A stretch of DNA of 62,088 nucleotides from a virus. The number at the start of each line of letters is the position of its first letter. Position 1 is the first letter of the stretch. The notes below the pieces were generated by a model. It saw nothing but the letters and a program-made list of their open reading frames with translations. It searched no databases and was not told where the DNA came from. Shown in pieces: positions 1 through 8,211 of the stretch. A program made the position numbers and the translations under genes. The stretch covers positions 1 through 62,088 of IMG/VR virus record IMGVR_UViG_3300046007_006509; one strand, 5' to 3'.

Positions 1-57
1 AACGGATATAAAGTATACAGTGATTATGAAAAACATCAAAGAAAGATGATTGTATGA
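1..57 (+). CDS. 3' end of an upstream gene (partial)
   Basis: Frame 1 is open from the first base and stops at TGA 55-57, giving 18 C-terminal residues that end in KHQRKMIV. The stop overlaps the ATG of the next gene (ATGA at 54-57), the same coupling seen between many neighbours here, which supports a real gene running in from outside the window. The fragment is too short to assign a function. Confidence 0.55.
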   Translation, partial: NGYKVYSDYEKHQRKMIV

Positions 58-470
58 TGCTCATTGGAACTAGTTTTGGTGGTTGTCTTAAATCCATCAT
101 TGCAGGTGAAGTGTCCGAGGATGACATTTTATTAATTATCACTAGAACCGATTGTCGCAATTTAGAATCTGTATTGCGGGTTGCTGAAAATTACTATTTA
201 GAGGGCAACCCCTATGCCACTATGTCAAAAAATTATTCTTTTGAAGAAAGCGATACTGACCTAGATAAAGTAAAAGAATTGGCAGCAAGGTTATATTTAG
301 CAGGTAAGTTACACCAGCCTAGAATGTATGAACATGGATCTGGGTTTATTCATCCTGAAATGAGTCGTGCGGCATTATGGATGGAGGTCAACCCAATTGG
401 ACTAAATGACAATCCTGCTGTAATTGAGGCTTATGAAAAGTATAGAGTATTGAATGCACTTACAAAATGA
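54..470 (+). CDS. Conserved phage protein of unknown function, 138 aa
   Basis: A 138-residue soluble protein beginning MMLIGTSFGGCLKSI, with an acidic segment VSEDDILLIITRTDC and later the motif GSGFIHPEMSRAALW. I recognise the general type as a small hypothetical protein of T4-like marine phages but know no function. ATG 54 and ATG 57 are both possible starts; both overlap the preceding stop. The stop overlaps the next start as ATGA (467-470), so it is translated in a coupled series with its neighbours. Confidence 0.75.
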   Translation: MMLIGTSFGGCLKSIIAGEVSEDDILLIITRTDCRNLESVLRVAENYYLEGNPYATMSKNYSFEESDTDLDKVKELAARLYLAGKLHQPRMYEHGSGFIHPEMSRAALWMEVNPIGLNDNPAVIEAYEKYRVLNALTK

Positions 471-727
471 AATATGAAATAAATCCATTGCAATATTTTC
501 TTAAACGGGAACTATCTTTTGTTCCAAAACATTTTGTTGCGGCAAAAACTGTATTAACAAATGATAGTTACCATTGGATTTTAAGTAATCTTAGTGGTAG
601 GTTTGCTATTGAAACGAAGGCAAGCGATCCTTCTGATGAACTTGTGCTATCATTTATGACAACCAATACTGTACCTGCATTTGAAGATCCACAAGAGGCG
701 GTATTATATGAACTACGATGGTCTTAA
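467..727 (+). CDS. Small LRWS-family protein, 86 aa
   Basis: Function unknown. The C-terminus reads DPQEAVLYELRWS, the signature shared with a cluster of small proteins at 30.6-33.0 kb whose ends read DAIMFTLRWS, DALFFVLRWS and DYTFFVLRWA. The usual arrangement is a short beta-rich domain followed by an acidic helix and this terminal motif. The start ATG overlaps the previous stop (ATGA). It is the only family member outside the 30-33 kb cluster. Confidence 0.7.
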   Translation: MKYEINPLQYFLKRELSFVPKHFVAAKTVLTNDSYHWILSNLSGRFAIETKASDPSDELVLSFMTTNTVPAFEDPQEAVLYELRWS

Positions 728-754
728 ATAATTATTTTTGATGCAATCATACAC

Positions 755-762
755 ATTAAATA
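755..762 (+). promoter_or_regulatory. Possible weak late promoter
   Basis: ATTAAATA resembles the NATAAATA late box but differs at one core position. It lies 23 bases before the ATG at 786, ahead of an AAGGAG ribosome-binding site. A second similar string, CTTAAATA, lies at 723-730. Weak evidence. Confidence 0.3.
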
Positions 763-785
763 AGTATGATATAAGGAGAACTATT

Positions 786-1457
786 ATGAGTTTTTTAAGA
801 CATGTAGGAAAACATGGTGACCGAAAAGTCGCAGTTATTTTCAGAGAGGTCCCGGGTGAACCACATATGTGCTTAGTGACCTATACTGAACTTTTGGGTC
901 AAAATATACACGATCCCATGATGCGTTGCATTGAAAGTGATATAGGACAAACTAGTGAGCATTTAGCTGAAGCTCTTAACAGGTCCTTTACTAAAGATGG
1001 CAGACCTATTTTGCAGGTCTTACATGTGGAAGGTATGTTAAAGAAGGTCAATACAGAACTTATTGTAATGACACCTCAACCTAATACTAAAATTAAATTA
1101 AATGAATTAAACAAAATTTTAGATGAAATGAAATTGGGAGATGAGGCAGTTAAAAAATTAGCAGAAATTGATAAATCTTTAGGCATGCAGGATCCACAAG
1201 ATGTGGTTCGAAGAATGCGCGGAAACCAACAAAATAATCAACCTGTTGTTGCGTCAACAGGCGATGCTATGGGTGATAGTCAAATTGCAAACAACCTTAG
1301 ACAACAGGCATTAAAAATGAATGCTGAAGCGAAGGGATTGATGGCTGAAGCTGAAAGACTTTTAAAAGAAGCTGCAACTTTAGATCCTGTAAAACCTGTG
1401 ATTGAAAAGAAAACAGTGGCAAAGACAAAGAAAGTAAGAACTAAAGTAGTTGCATAA
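786..1457 (+). CDS. Conserved phage protein of unknown function, 223 aa
   Basis: Start MSFLRHVGKHGDRK is chosen at 786 because AAGGAG lies at 773-778; an in-frame TTG further upstream (738) has no such site. The N-terminal 120 residues look like a compact alpha/beta domain, followed by a lysine- and alanine-rich helical C-terminus (residues about 160-223). I have the impression of homologues in T4-like marine phages, all uncharacterised. The stop overlaps the next start. It could be virion-associated or a transcription accessory factor; the sequence does not decide. Confidence 0.75.
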   Translation: MSFLRHVGKHGDRKVAVIFREVPGEPHMCLVTYTELLGQNIHDPMMRCIESDIGQTSEHLAEALNRSFTKDGRPILQVLHVEGMLKKVNTELIVMTPQPNTKIKLNELNKILDEMKLGDEAVKKLAEIDKSLGMQDPQDVVRRMRGNQQNNQPVVASTGDAMGDSQIANNLRQQALKMNAEAKGLMAEAERLLKEAATLDPVKPVIEKKTVAKTKKVRTKVVA

Positions 1458-1753
1458 TGTCTCCAGACTTCATCAAAAAATGGGAACATATACTTGAAGA
1501 TGTTGAAAAACAAAAAATACCAGTTCAATTTATTAAAAAGATAGTGGTAAAATTGCATGGCAAAAGACAGACAACTATTAACATTGAACGGTTTTTAAAT
1601 CAAGGATTGGATCCCGAACAAATAGAGGAAGCAGTTGGTCGTAAACTGCACGAACTTGACGATGAAATAGCAAGTGTTGAGTTTGTTTTGAATGTTCAAA
1701 ATATTGCAGAAACTGTACAACCAGAAACAGATAGACTATTAGGCGGTCTATGA
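1457..1753 (+). CDS. Conserved phage protein of unknown function, 98 aa
   Basis: A small charged helical protein with the strings KIVVKLHGKRQTTINIER, LDPEQIEEAVGRKLHELDDE and AETVQPETDRLLGGL. Its ATG overlaps the stop of the upstream gene (ATAATG) and its stop overlaps the dihydrofolate reductase start, so it belongs to the same translational block. I know of no function; the helical, charged make-up would suit a small DNA- or polymerase-binding factor, which is only inference. Confidence 0.75.
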   Translation: MSPDFIKKWEHILEDVEKQKIPVQFIKKIVVKLHGKRQTTINIERFLNQGLDPEQIEEAVGRKLHELDDEIASVEFVLNVQNIAETVQPETDRLLGGL

Positions 1754-2223
1754 AATTAATTTTAGCCTGTGACTCTGAAGGAGGTATCGGTTATAAAAAC
1801 AAATTGCCCTGGAGTAAAATCGAGGGCGATTTGCCAAGATTTAAATCTTTAACAGAAGATAAGATTGTTGTAATGGGTCGTAATACATGGGAAAGTTTAC
1901 CAAAAAAACCTTTACCTAATCGCACAAATTTTGTTGTAACTTCAAATCCTTTTAGTTTACCTTATCAAGTCAATCATGAAAAAGTTTATGCGATTACAAA
2001 CTTAAGCACTTTAAACAGTTTTAATGAAAATGCATGTTTAATAGGCGGTGCAAAACTCATTGAAAGTGCTTGGCAATATATTACAACAATTCATTTAACT
2101 AAAACATTTGCCAAATATACTTGCGATACTTATATTGATTTGTTAAAATTAGAAAAAGATTTTATTTTAGAATCATCAATTCAACATATTGACCACTATT
2201 ACCAAATTTATAATAAAAAATGA
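1750..2223 (+). CDS. folA: Dihydrofolate reductase
   Basis: Reduces dihydrofolate to tetrahydrofolate with NADPH, regenerating the cofactor consumed by the thymidylate synthase encoded next. Visible DHFR features are the N-terminal MKLILACDSEGGIGYKNKLPW segment (the flexible loop with the conserved Trp), the FKSLT helix with folate-contacting Phe, VVMGRNTWESLP (NADPH binding) and CLIGGAKL. Its 157 residues are normal for a bacterial or phage DHFR. It overlaps the stop of the preceding gene by 4 bases and the thyA start by 4 bases, so both are probably made together for phage dTMP synthesis (T4 frd/td arrangement). Confidence 0.95.
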   Translation: MKLILACDSEGGIGYKNKLPWSKIEGDLPRFKSLTEDKIVVMGRNTWESLPKKPLPNRTNFVVTSNPFSLPYQVNHEKVYAITNLSTLNSFNENACLIGGAKLIESAWQYITTIHLTKTFAKYTCDTYIDLLKLEKDFILESSIQHIDHYYQIYNKK

Positions 2224-3119
2224 AACAGTATCACGACCTACTACAAGACATATTAGATAACGGAGAAATAAAAGATGATAGAACTGGCATTGGCACCTAT
2301 AGTGTTTTTGGGCGTCATCTTCGCTTTGATTTGCGTACAGGATTCCCTGCCATCACCACTAAGAAACTGGCTTGGAAAGCTGTCTGTGGCGAGTTACTAT
2401 GGTTTATTGAAGGTAGCGGAGACGAGAGGCGACTTGCGGAAATTACGCACGGGTCGAAAGACGGTACGGTTACAATCTGGAGTCCCAATGCGCTTGCTCC
2501 GTATTGGAGGTCTAAGGCGAAATACGAGGGTGACTTGGGTCGTGTTTACGGAGTTCAATGGCGCCACTGGAACAAATACACGGAAGAATTGGACTTTGGG
2601 CCGGCGCATAAAGGTGGCCAAAGGCTCGCAGTTGACAAGACGGAAGTTGACCAACTTCAAAATCTCTTACAAGGATTACAAAAAGATCCGAACGGCCGCC
2701 GGCATATATTAAGTGCTTGGAATGTATCAGAAATGGATGATATGGCTCTTCCCCCATGTCATGTTATGAGTCAGTTTTATGTTAACAAAAATAAAGAATT
2801 ATCTTGTCATATGTACCAGCGTAGTGTGGATGTTTTTCTTGGCTTACCTTTTAACATTGCTAGCTATGCGTTACTCACTTATTTAATAGCACATCATTGT
2901 GATTTTAAAGTTGGCGAATTAATTATTAGTACCGGTGACACACATATCTATAAAGATCATGTTGAACAAGTAAAAGAACAGTTGACGAGAAATGAATATC
3001 CATTACCTACACTGTATCTAAATGCAACTAAAACAAATATTTTTGAATTTAAAATGGAAGATATGGTATTAGACAATTATCAGAGTCATGGACAAATAAA
3101 GGCTAAAATGGCAGTATGA
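2220..3119 (+). CDS. thyA: Thymidylate synthase (ThyA type)
   Basis: Methylates dUMP to dTMP using methylene-tetrahydrofolate. All key family blocks are present: DDRTGIGT near the N-terminus, FPAITTKKL, ELLWFIEGS, GRVYGVQWRHW, NGRRHILSAWN (phosphate-binding arginines 160-161), PPCHVMSQFYV with catalytic Cys180, and SVDVFLGLPFNIASYA. At 299 residues it is intact. It directly follows the DHFR gene. The stretch from about 2300 to 2710 is visibly richer in G+C than the flanks of the same gene, which may mark a recombined segment. Confidence 0.97.
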   Translation: MKQYHDLLQDILDNGEIKDDRTGIGTYSVFGRHLRFDLRTGFPAITTKKLAWKAVCGELLWFIEGSGDERRLAEITHGSKDGTVTIWSPNALAPYWRSKAKYEGDLGRVYGVQWRHWNKYTEELDFGPAHKGGQRLAVDKTEVDQLQNLLQGLQKDPNGRRHILSAWNVSEMDDMALPPCHVMSQFYVNKNKELSCHMYQRSVDVFLGLPFNIASYALLTYLIAHHCDFKVGELIISTGDTHIYKDHVEQVKEQLTRNEYPLPTLYLNATKTNIFEFKMEDMVLDNYQSHGQIKAKMAV

Positions 3120-3361
3120 ATGCAATAAATGTAATTGTACACAAGTTTCGTATGAGTGATGTAGAAGATCCTGAACTTTATGTAGCCGAACCATTATACC
3201 AATGGGAAAAAAGTGAAATAGGTCAATGGGTGATGAAAAATTCTATAGAGCAACCTGTTTGGAACTTGATTCCGAACCCAGATTTTTATGGACATGAAGT
3301 AATTATAAGAGCAACATTAAGACCAGAAGATTATACATATTGGAAATTAAAATATGAGTAA
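3116..3361 (+). CDS. Conserved small phage protein, 81 aa
   Basis: Unknown function. Conserved-looking core: SDVEDPELYVAEPLYQWEKS, IGQWVMKN and a C-terminal DYTYWKLKYE. It resembles a small hypothetical protein that often recurs in T4-like marine phages. The ATG overlaps the thyA stop and the stop overlaps the epimerase start, so it lies between nucleotide metabolism and the sugar cassette without a gap. Confidence 0.7.
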   Translation: MNAINVIVHKFRMSDVEDPELYVAEPLYQWEKSEIGQWVMKNSIEQPVWNLIPNPDFYGHEVIIRATLRPEDYTYWKLKYE

Positions 3362-4322
3362 AATATTAGTAACAGGTGGTTTAGGTTTGATAGGCCATCA
3401 TGTAGTTGCCAAACTTGAAAAGTTAGGACATCAAGTGGCAATAATAGATTCACAAACAAATTATGGTATCATACCTCAGGATGAAATAACCTATCTAACG
3501 AATGAACGAAAGAAAAAGATTAAAACACCTTTCGTTTATAAATTTGATATTTGTGATTACAGAAATTTAGAGTGGCTATTTGCAGGACAAAAATTTGATA
3601 CAGTGATCCATTTGGCAAGTTTTCCTAGACAAAAAGTAGTAAATGCTAATCCAATATTAGGTAGTCGGGTCATGAGTGAGGGCCTAATTAATTTATTAGA
3701 ATTTAGTAAAAGATTTAATGTAAAGCGTTTTGTTTATATTAGTTCAAGTATGGTTTATGGTGACTTTACTGACGATGTAACAGAAGATTATGATTGCAAA
3801 CCACAAGGACAATATGGAATACTCAAACTCGCCGGAGAAAGCCTTCTTAAAGATTACAGCCGCAGAGGCTGTTTTGATCATGTTATCATTCGTCCTAGTG
3901 CTGTATACGGCCCGCTTGACGTGGAAGATAGAGTTATTGCAAAATTCATGCTCACTGCGATGCGCGGCGGAGTGCTCAAGGTTAATGGAGCAAATGAAAC
4001 CCTCGACTTCACCTATGTTGAAGATGCCGCAGACGGAATCGTTGCAGCCAGCCTAAGTGAAAACACAGTTAACAAAACATATAACATCACTAAATCACAT
4101 AGTCGAACCTTATTGTATGCGGCTGAATTAGCAGTTAAAATAGTTGGTAAAGGTAGCATAGAAGTAAAAGATAGAGATTTAGATTTTCCTAGTCGCGGAG
4201 CACTTAATATTAATGCTGCAAGACAGGATTTTGATTACAATCCGCAGGTTGATGTTGAAGAAGGTTTTCAAAAATACTATGAATGGTTAAATACTAGTCC
4301 ATATTGGACTAGTAAACTATGA
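3354..4322 (+). CDS. NAD-dependent epimerase/dehydratase (extended SDR)
   Basis: A nucleotide-sugar SDR enzyme of 322 residues. The Rossmann glycine motif GGLGLIG is at residues 8-14, the active-site serines lie in YISSSMVYG (130-136), and the catalytic YxxxK is Y154-GIL-K158. RPSAVYGP and DFTYVEDAADGI match the substrate-binding half of the family. It is followed, with 4-base overlaps, by a radical SAM enzyme and a DegT aminotransferase, implying a shared pathway to a modified sugar. The substrate is not readable. Bases about 3820-4070 are more GC-rich than the rest of the gene. Confidence 0.9.
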   Translation: MSKILVTGGLGLIGHHVVAKLEKLGHQVAIIDSQTNYGIIPQDEITYLTNERKKKIKTPFVYKFDICDYRNLEWLFAGQKFDTVIHLASFPRQKVVNANPILGSRVMSEGLINLLEFSKRFNVKRFVYISSSMVYGDFTDDVTEDYDCKPQGQYGILKLAGESLLKDYSRRGCFDHVIIRPSAVYGPLDVEDRVIAKFMLTAMRGGVLKVNGANETLDFTYVEDAADGIVAASLSENTVNKTYNITKSHSRTLLYAAELAVKIVGKGSIEVKDRDLDFPSRGALNINAARQDFDYNPQVDVEEGFQKYYEWLNTSPYWTSKL

Positions 4323-5533
4323 ACAAAACTTTTTGTACATTACCATGGGTAAACATTAGTGTTGACCCTGATGGTTCTGTTAAACCCTGTTGTGTATCTA
4401 CAGATTTTATAACAAAAGATGATGGTACTAAATTTAATTTAGGTTACGATAACATTCAGGATATTTATAATAGTAAATGTTTTATTAACATTAGACAAAA
4501 AATGTTAAATGGGGAACCTGTACAAGGATGTACCAGGTGTTACGAACAAGAAAAAAATTCAAATAGTAGTCATAGGTTAACCTATTCGAATTTTAAAATA
4601 TTTGATTATAAACCAACGCAAGCAAATATTAGAATACAATATTTTGATTTGCGATTCGGTAATTTGTGTAATTTAAGTTGCAGAAGTTGTAACCCAACTG
4701 CAAGCAGTCAAATTGCCAAGGAAACAAAACAAATTAGTGACAGTATCTTAAATAGTTTTTGGTCAACTGATACCGTTAATGATGATATTAACAATTGGTA
4801 TTCTACAGATATATTCAATAACAATTTAAATAATCAAATTGAAAACATAAAAGTTTTATATCTTACTGGCGGAGAACCTACATTAAACGAAAATAATAAA
4901 AGATTTTTAGAAAAGTTAATTGAAAATAAAAAAACGAATATTAACATAAAGTTTAATTCAAATATGACTGCATTAAATAAACAGTTTTTTGATTTGTTAG
5001 ATAATTTTTCAAGCATAACTTTTTTTGCAAGCATCGATGGCTACACAGACATTCAAGAATGGTTACGATATCCCAGTAACTGGAAAACAATTCACGAAAA
5101 TATTGAAACCGTTGTAAAAAAACAAAAATATAATATTATTATCACTCCGGTCATACAAGTTGGCAATCTAAACAAACTTGTTGATTTATTTGAATATTGT
5201 GAAAGCTATAACAGACAATATAATAAAACTGTTATCAAAATTGATCCCATACTTTTACAACTACCCGAACATTTTAATATAAAAATATTACCCAAAGAGT
5301 TTAAATTAAAGTGTTGGGAATCAATTGAAACTTGGTATAATACAAAGTGCAAATATCAAAACTTAGTTTTTAAAGAGAAACTAAAAGGAATAAAGACTTT
5401 GTGTTTAGAAGATAATTTTGATGAAGTTCAAATCAAAAAATTTAAACAGATGAACAACATTTTGGATAATCACAGACAGCATTTTTTAAAAAATGTAAAT
5501 CCTGAACTGTTTGAAATGTTAAATAGAACATGA
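4319..5533 (+). CDS. Radical SAM enzyme, twitch/SPASM-like
   Basis: The radical SAM cluster motif is C117-x3-C121-x2-C124 (LCNLSCRSC), followed by LTGGEPT, which binds SAM in this superfamily. Extra cysteines near the N-terminus (FCTLPW at C6, KPCC at C24-25, CTRC at C71/C74) look like ligands of an auxiliary cluster. The N-terminal DPDGSVKPCC segment is typical of SPASM/twitch proteins, here placed before the radical SAM core. AT-rich codon use matches the neighbours. It probably acts on a sugar or peptide together with the SDR and aminotransferase on either side; the substrate is unknown. Confidence 0.88.
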   Translation: MNKTFCTLPWVNISVDPDGSVKPCCVSTDFITKDDGTKFNLGYDNIQDIYNSKCFINIRQKMLNGEPVQGCTRCYEQEKNSNSSHRLTYSNFKIFDYKPTQANIRIQYFDLRFGNLCNLSCRSCNPTASSQIAKETKQISDSILNSFWSTDTVNDDINNWYSTDIFNNNLNNQIENIKVLYLTGGEPTLNENNKRFLEKLIENKKTNINIKFNSNMTALNKQFFDLLDNFSSITFFASIDGYTDIQEWLRYPSNWKTIHENIETVVKKQKYNIIITPVIQVGNLNKLVDLFEYCESYNRQYNKTVIKIDPILLQLPEHFNIKILPKEFKLKCWESIETWYNTKCKYQNLVFKEKLKGIKTLCLEDNFDEVQIKKFKQMNNILDNHRQHFLKNVNPELFEMLNRT

Positions 5534-6594
5534 TACCGTTTTTCGGCCTTGCTAAACAATATAAGAATTTAAAAGATGAGTTATTAGATGCTACCGATCA
5601 GGTTTTACACTCTGGTAACCTAATGAACGGCCCGTTTACTTCAAAACTGGAAACTTGGTTAGCATTACAAACAGGATCATCATACGCTATCACTGTACAT
5701 AGCGGAACACAAGCACTAGAAATAATCGCACAGTTTACAAAACAGCAATGGTTAATTGTCACTGAGGAATTACATCCTTATGTGTATATACCTAATATTA
5801 CATATCCTGCTACCCTTAATGCTTTTATAAATGCTGGCTTTCAGATTGAATTAGTTGAAACAGATAAAAATGGACTAATTGATGAAGCTGTTATAAAAAA
5901 GTTGCCATTTTTACATAATGTAGTGCAAGTAGGATTTTGCGGGGCTAAAACTTATGAAGCAAATTCAAGTCATATTATAGATGGAGCACAGCATTGGTTA
6001 ATTGCTGATAAAAATAGCATAGGCTTGGGTATGGCAATAAGTTTTGACCCAACTAAAAATTTGCCTGCAAGCGGCAACGGCGGGGCAATACTTACAAATG
6101 ATATGGAACTATATGAATTTGCAACAAATTATCGAAGTAATGGTAAACCAGGATCACATGCTAGCTCCGGTACTAATAGCCGAATGAGTGAATTAGATTG
6201 TTCGCATGTATTAGTGAGATCAAAATATATAAATGACTGGCAATGGCGTCGTAAACAAATTCGTTATTATTATTTGGAACAGTTTAAAAATTTACCAATA
6301 CGGTGCTTAAGTAGAGATTTTACAGTTCATGCAGATCAAAAATTTGCAATTTACACAGATAATAGAGATTCCTTACAAACATATTTACAGAATCAAAAAA
6401 TAGAAACTAAAATTCATTATTCACATGCACTCAGTGAATTGGGTGTGTCAAAATATACAGAGAAAAAGCCGGATTTAATTTCTACAAGTGTCATGTTAAC
6501 AAAAGGCCTTTTAAGTTTGCCTATATATCCCGAACTATCAGATAGTGAAGTTGAGTACATTTCCACCACTGTAAAGAAGTTTTACGATAAATAA
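5530..6594 (+). CDS. DegT/DnrJ/EryC1-type PLP aminotransferase
   Basis: A sugar aminotransferase-like protein of 354 residues. The PLP-lysine is K176 in SFDPTKNLPASGNGGAI, the ring-contacting acid is D151 in IIDGAQHW, and VHSGTQALE corresponds to the phosphate-binding loop. Family members convert keto-sugar nucleotides to amino sugars. It ends the SDR-radical SAM-aminotransferase block. Its last codons contain a late promoter box (6586-6593) that serves the lysis genes downstream. Confidence 0.9.
   Translation: MIPFFGLAKQYKNLKDELLDATDQVLHSGNLMNGPFTSKLETWLALQTGSSYAITVHSGTQALEIIAQFTKQQWLIVTEELHPYVYIPNITYPATLNAFINAGFQIELVETDKNGLIDEAVIKKLPFLHNVVQVGFCGAKTYEANSSHIIDGAQHWLIADKNSIGLGMAISFDPTKNLPASGNGGAILTNDMELYEFATNYRSNGKPGSHASSGTNSRMSELDCSHVLVRSKYINDWQWRRKQIRYYYLEQFKNLPIRCLSRDFTVHADQKFAIYTDNRDSLQTYLQNQKIETKIHYSHALSELGVSKYTEKKPDLISTSVMLTKGLLSLPIYPELSDSEVEYISTTVKKFYDK
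6586..6593 (+). promoter_or_regulatory. Late promoter box, nearly leaderless
   Basis: GATAAATA matches the T4-type late -10 element. It is embedded in the end of the aminotransferase gene. The ATG at 6599 begins five bases later, where T4 late transcription would start, so the mRNA would have essentially no leader. Confidence 0.7.
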
Positions 6595-6598
6595 TGAT

Positions 6599-7102
6599 AT
6601 GTGGATATTTAACATCATTTCTGAAACTATAGTACATACAATATTTTTTGTAGGTGTATTGGGAATTATAATTGGATTTGTATTAGGTTTTATACCTTTG
6701 GTTAACAAATATAAATTACCTATACAAATTATATCACTTTTAACTTTTGGTTTTGGTTTATTTTTAGAAGGTGGCCTCGCTAATGAAAAAGAGTGGCAAC
6801 TAAGAGTTAAAGAAGTAGAAGCGAAAGTTGCTAAAGCTGAAGCTGAATCTGCAAAATTAAACACAGAATTACAGGCTGCGCTAGCTGACAAAGGCAAGGT
6901 AATTAAAGAAAAGGGTGATACTATTGTTAGATATGTAGATAGGTACCGTGATAGAGAAGTACTTAAAACAATAGAAGGTCCTGAAAGAATTCGTGTAGAA
7001 GAAGTTATAAAATATGTAGAAAATTGCCCAGTACCTAAAGAATTGCTTGAAGTTCATAACAATGCTGCTACTCTTAACAAAAACAAAGGAGATAAAAAAT
7101 GA
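6599..7102 (+). CDS. Membrane protein with coiled coil, probable inner-membrane spanin
   Basis: Two hydrophobic segments (about residues 9-34 and 39-58) precede a long charged coiled coil (about 64-130) and a C-terminal region with RYRDREV and PVPKELLEV. The next gene is a small lipoprotein beginning inside this one (7099), the classic layout of an inner-membrane spanin and its outer-membrane partner that fuse the membranes at lysis. Ordinary inner-membrane spanins have one membrane segment, so two is unusual and leaves the topology uncertain. It is driven by a late box 5 bases upstream. Confidence 0.6.
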   Translation: MWIFNIISETIVHTIFFVGVLGIIIGFVLGFIPLVNKYKLPIQIISLLTFGFGLFLEGGLANEKEWQLRVKEVEAKVAKAEAESAKLNTELQAALADKGKVIKEKGDTIVRYVDRYRDREVLKTIEGPERIRVEEVIKYVENCPVPKELLEVHNNAATLNKNKGDKK

Positions 7103-7374
7103 GAATTTTTATGCTCCTACCAATTCTAGCATTATCAGGATGTGCGTTTTTTAAACAGCCTGTTCCTATTGTGCCTAAATTTCCTGATGCAACACCTGAA
7201 TTATTAAAAAAATGCGAAGATTTAAAAACTGTAGAGGGTGACAAGGTTGCCATCACAGAACTGCTAAAAACGATTGTGCAAAACTATACACTATATTACG
7301 AATGTTCTAATAAAGTTGAAGGTTGGCAAGATTGGTACACACAGCAGAAAAAACTTTATGAAAATATTAAATAG
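7099..7374 (+). CDS. Small lipoprotein, probable outer-membrane spanin
   Basis: A 91-residue protein with an N-terminal signal and lipobox: MRIFMLLPILALSGC, Cys15 being the likely lipidated residue. It is rich in Pro just after the Cys (FFKQPVPIVPKF) and then helical. It overlaps the upstream coiled-coil membrane protein by 4 bases, as expected for an Rz/Rz1-type pair. Assignment rests on topology and position, since spanins share little sequence. Confidence 0.6.
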   Translation: MRIFMLLPILALSGCAFFKQPVPIVPKFPDATPELLKKCEDLKTVEGDKVAITELLKTIVQNYTLYYECSNKVEGWQDWYTQQKKLYENIK

Positions 7375-7395
7375 CAGTATATTAAAGGATTACAC

Positions 7396-7656
7396 ATGAA
7401 AAAAATCGTATTATTAGCTACATTGTTTTTAATTACAGGATGTGCTACAGCGAATAAAGACCAATTATATTATGATGCAGCCAAATCACTAAGTAAAGAT
7501 CAAACTGTAACACAGAGTGCTTGCTGGGCAGCAGTCGGAGAAATTGCTAAAACTGGTGACAATTCTGTTAAAATAGGTGCTATAGCTCTTGCAGAAAAAT
7601 GCAAAGCAGAGGGTATCAAACTCGTTCCGCCTAAAACGAATTGGCTAGGGCTATAA
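7396..7656 (+). CDS. Second small lipoprotein, 86 aa
   Basis: Signal and lipobox MKKIVLLATLFLITGC, then a short mature domain with two further cysteines (QSACWAA and AEKCKAEG) that could form a disulfide in the periplasm. It lies directly downstream of the putative spanin pair and has GGA (7387-7389) before its ATG. It could be an alternative outer-membrane spanin, an exclusion lipoprotein or another envelope factor; the sequence does not distinguish these. Confidence 0.6.
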   Translation: MKKIVLLATLFLITGCATANKDQLYYDAAKSLSKDQTVTQSACWAAVGEIAKTGDNSVKIGAIALAEKCKAEGIKLVPPKTNWLGL

Positions 7657-7664
7657 GATAAATA
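7657..7664 (+). promoter_or_regulatory. Late promoter box
   Basis: GATAAATA followed 18 bases later by the ATG at 7683, with AAGGA (7672-7676) as ribosome-binding site. Confidence 0.65.
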
Positions 7665-7682
7665 TATTATCAAGGATAATAT

Positions 7683-8210
7683 ATGGCACAAGAAATTATT
7701 AATATTGGAGCAACACCCAATGATGGCGAGGGTGATCCCCTTCGTGTTGCATTTCAAAAAGTTAATAATAACTTTTCTACACTTTTTGGTACAGGCTATA
7801 GCACGGCAGAGGCTACAACTACAGGACTAACTGCTAACCAAGTCATTTTTGAGATAGATGCTGATGCATTTACGCAAGGAACATTTGTTATCAGAAGTTA
7901 TGATCCTAGTACAATCGATATGCAAAATGTTACACTTTCCTCAGCAATTACAAATAACCTTGCAGGGGTTACATTTACAGGATATGCTACCACTGCACAA
8001 GGAAATGCATTATGTAATTATGATATGACAGTGAGTTCAGGTAATGTAAAAGTTCTTGTCAATCCAATCAAAAACGCTACAATTTATCATTACATAGTAT
8101 ACCAAATAACACATGAAGCATTGGTTGCAGGTGTAGGATTAATGTTAGAATCTCCTATGGGTGGGTTATTATCAACAGAAGGAAATGTTGTAATAAGCAC
8201 AGAAGGCTAA
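7683..8210 (+). CDS. Virion structural protein, fibre/tail type
   Basis: The N-terminus IINIGATPNDGEGDPLRVAF followed by QKVNNNF is a motif I recognise from structural and fibre proteins of T4-like phages. The rest is low-charge, Thr/Gly/Asn-rich and beta-like, as in fibre or decoration proteins. It has its own late promoter and ribosome-binding site. Its exact place in the particle is unknown. Confidence 0.65.
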   Translation: MAQEIINIGATPNDGEGDPLRVAFQKVNNNFSTLFGTGYSTAEATTTGLTANQVIFEIDADAFTQGTFVIRSYDPSTIDMQNVTLSSAITNNLAGVTFTGYATTAQGNALCNYDMTVSSGNVKVLVNPIKNATIYHYIVYQITHEALVAGVGLMLESPMGGLLSTEGNVVISTEG

Positions 8211-8211
8211 T

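Noticed and set aside
738-785. Upstream extension of the 223-aa gene from a TTG codon
   Set aside because: No ribosome-binding site at the TTG, whereas AAGGAG precedes the ATG at 786.
2275-2712. 145-codon open frame within thyA in another frame
   Set aside because: Coincides with the GC-rich part of thyA, where stop codons are rare in all frames. The thymidylate synthase frame has full family motifs.
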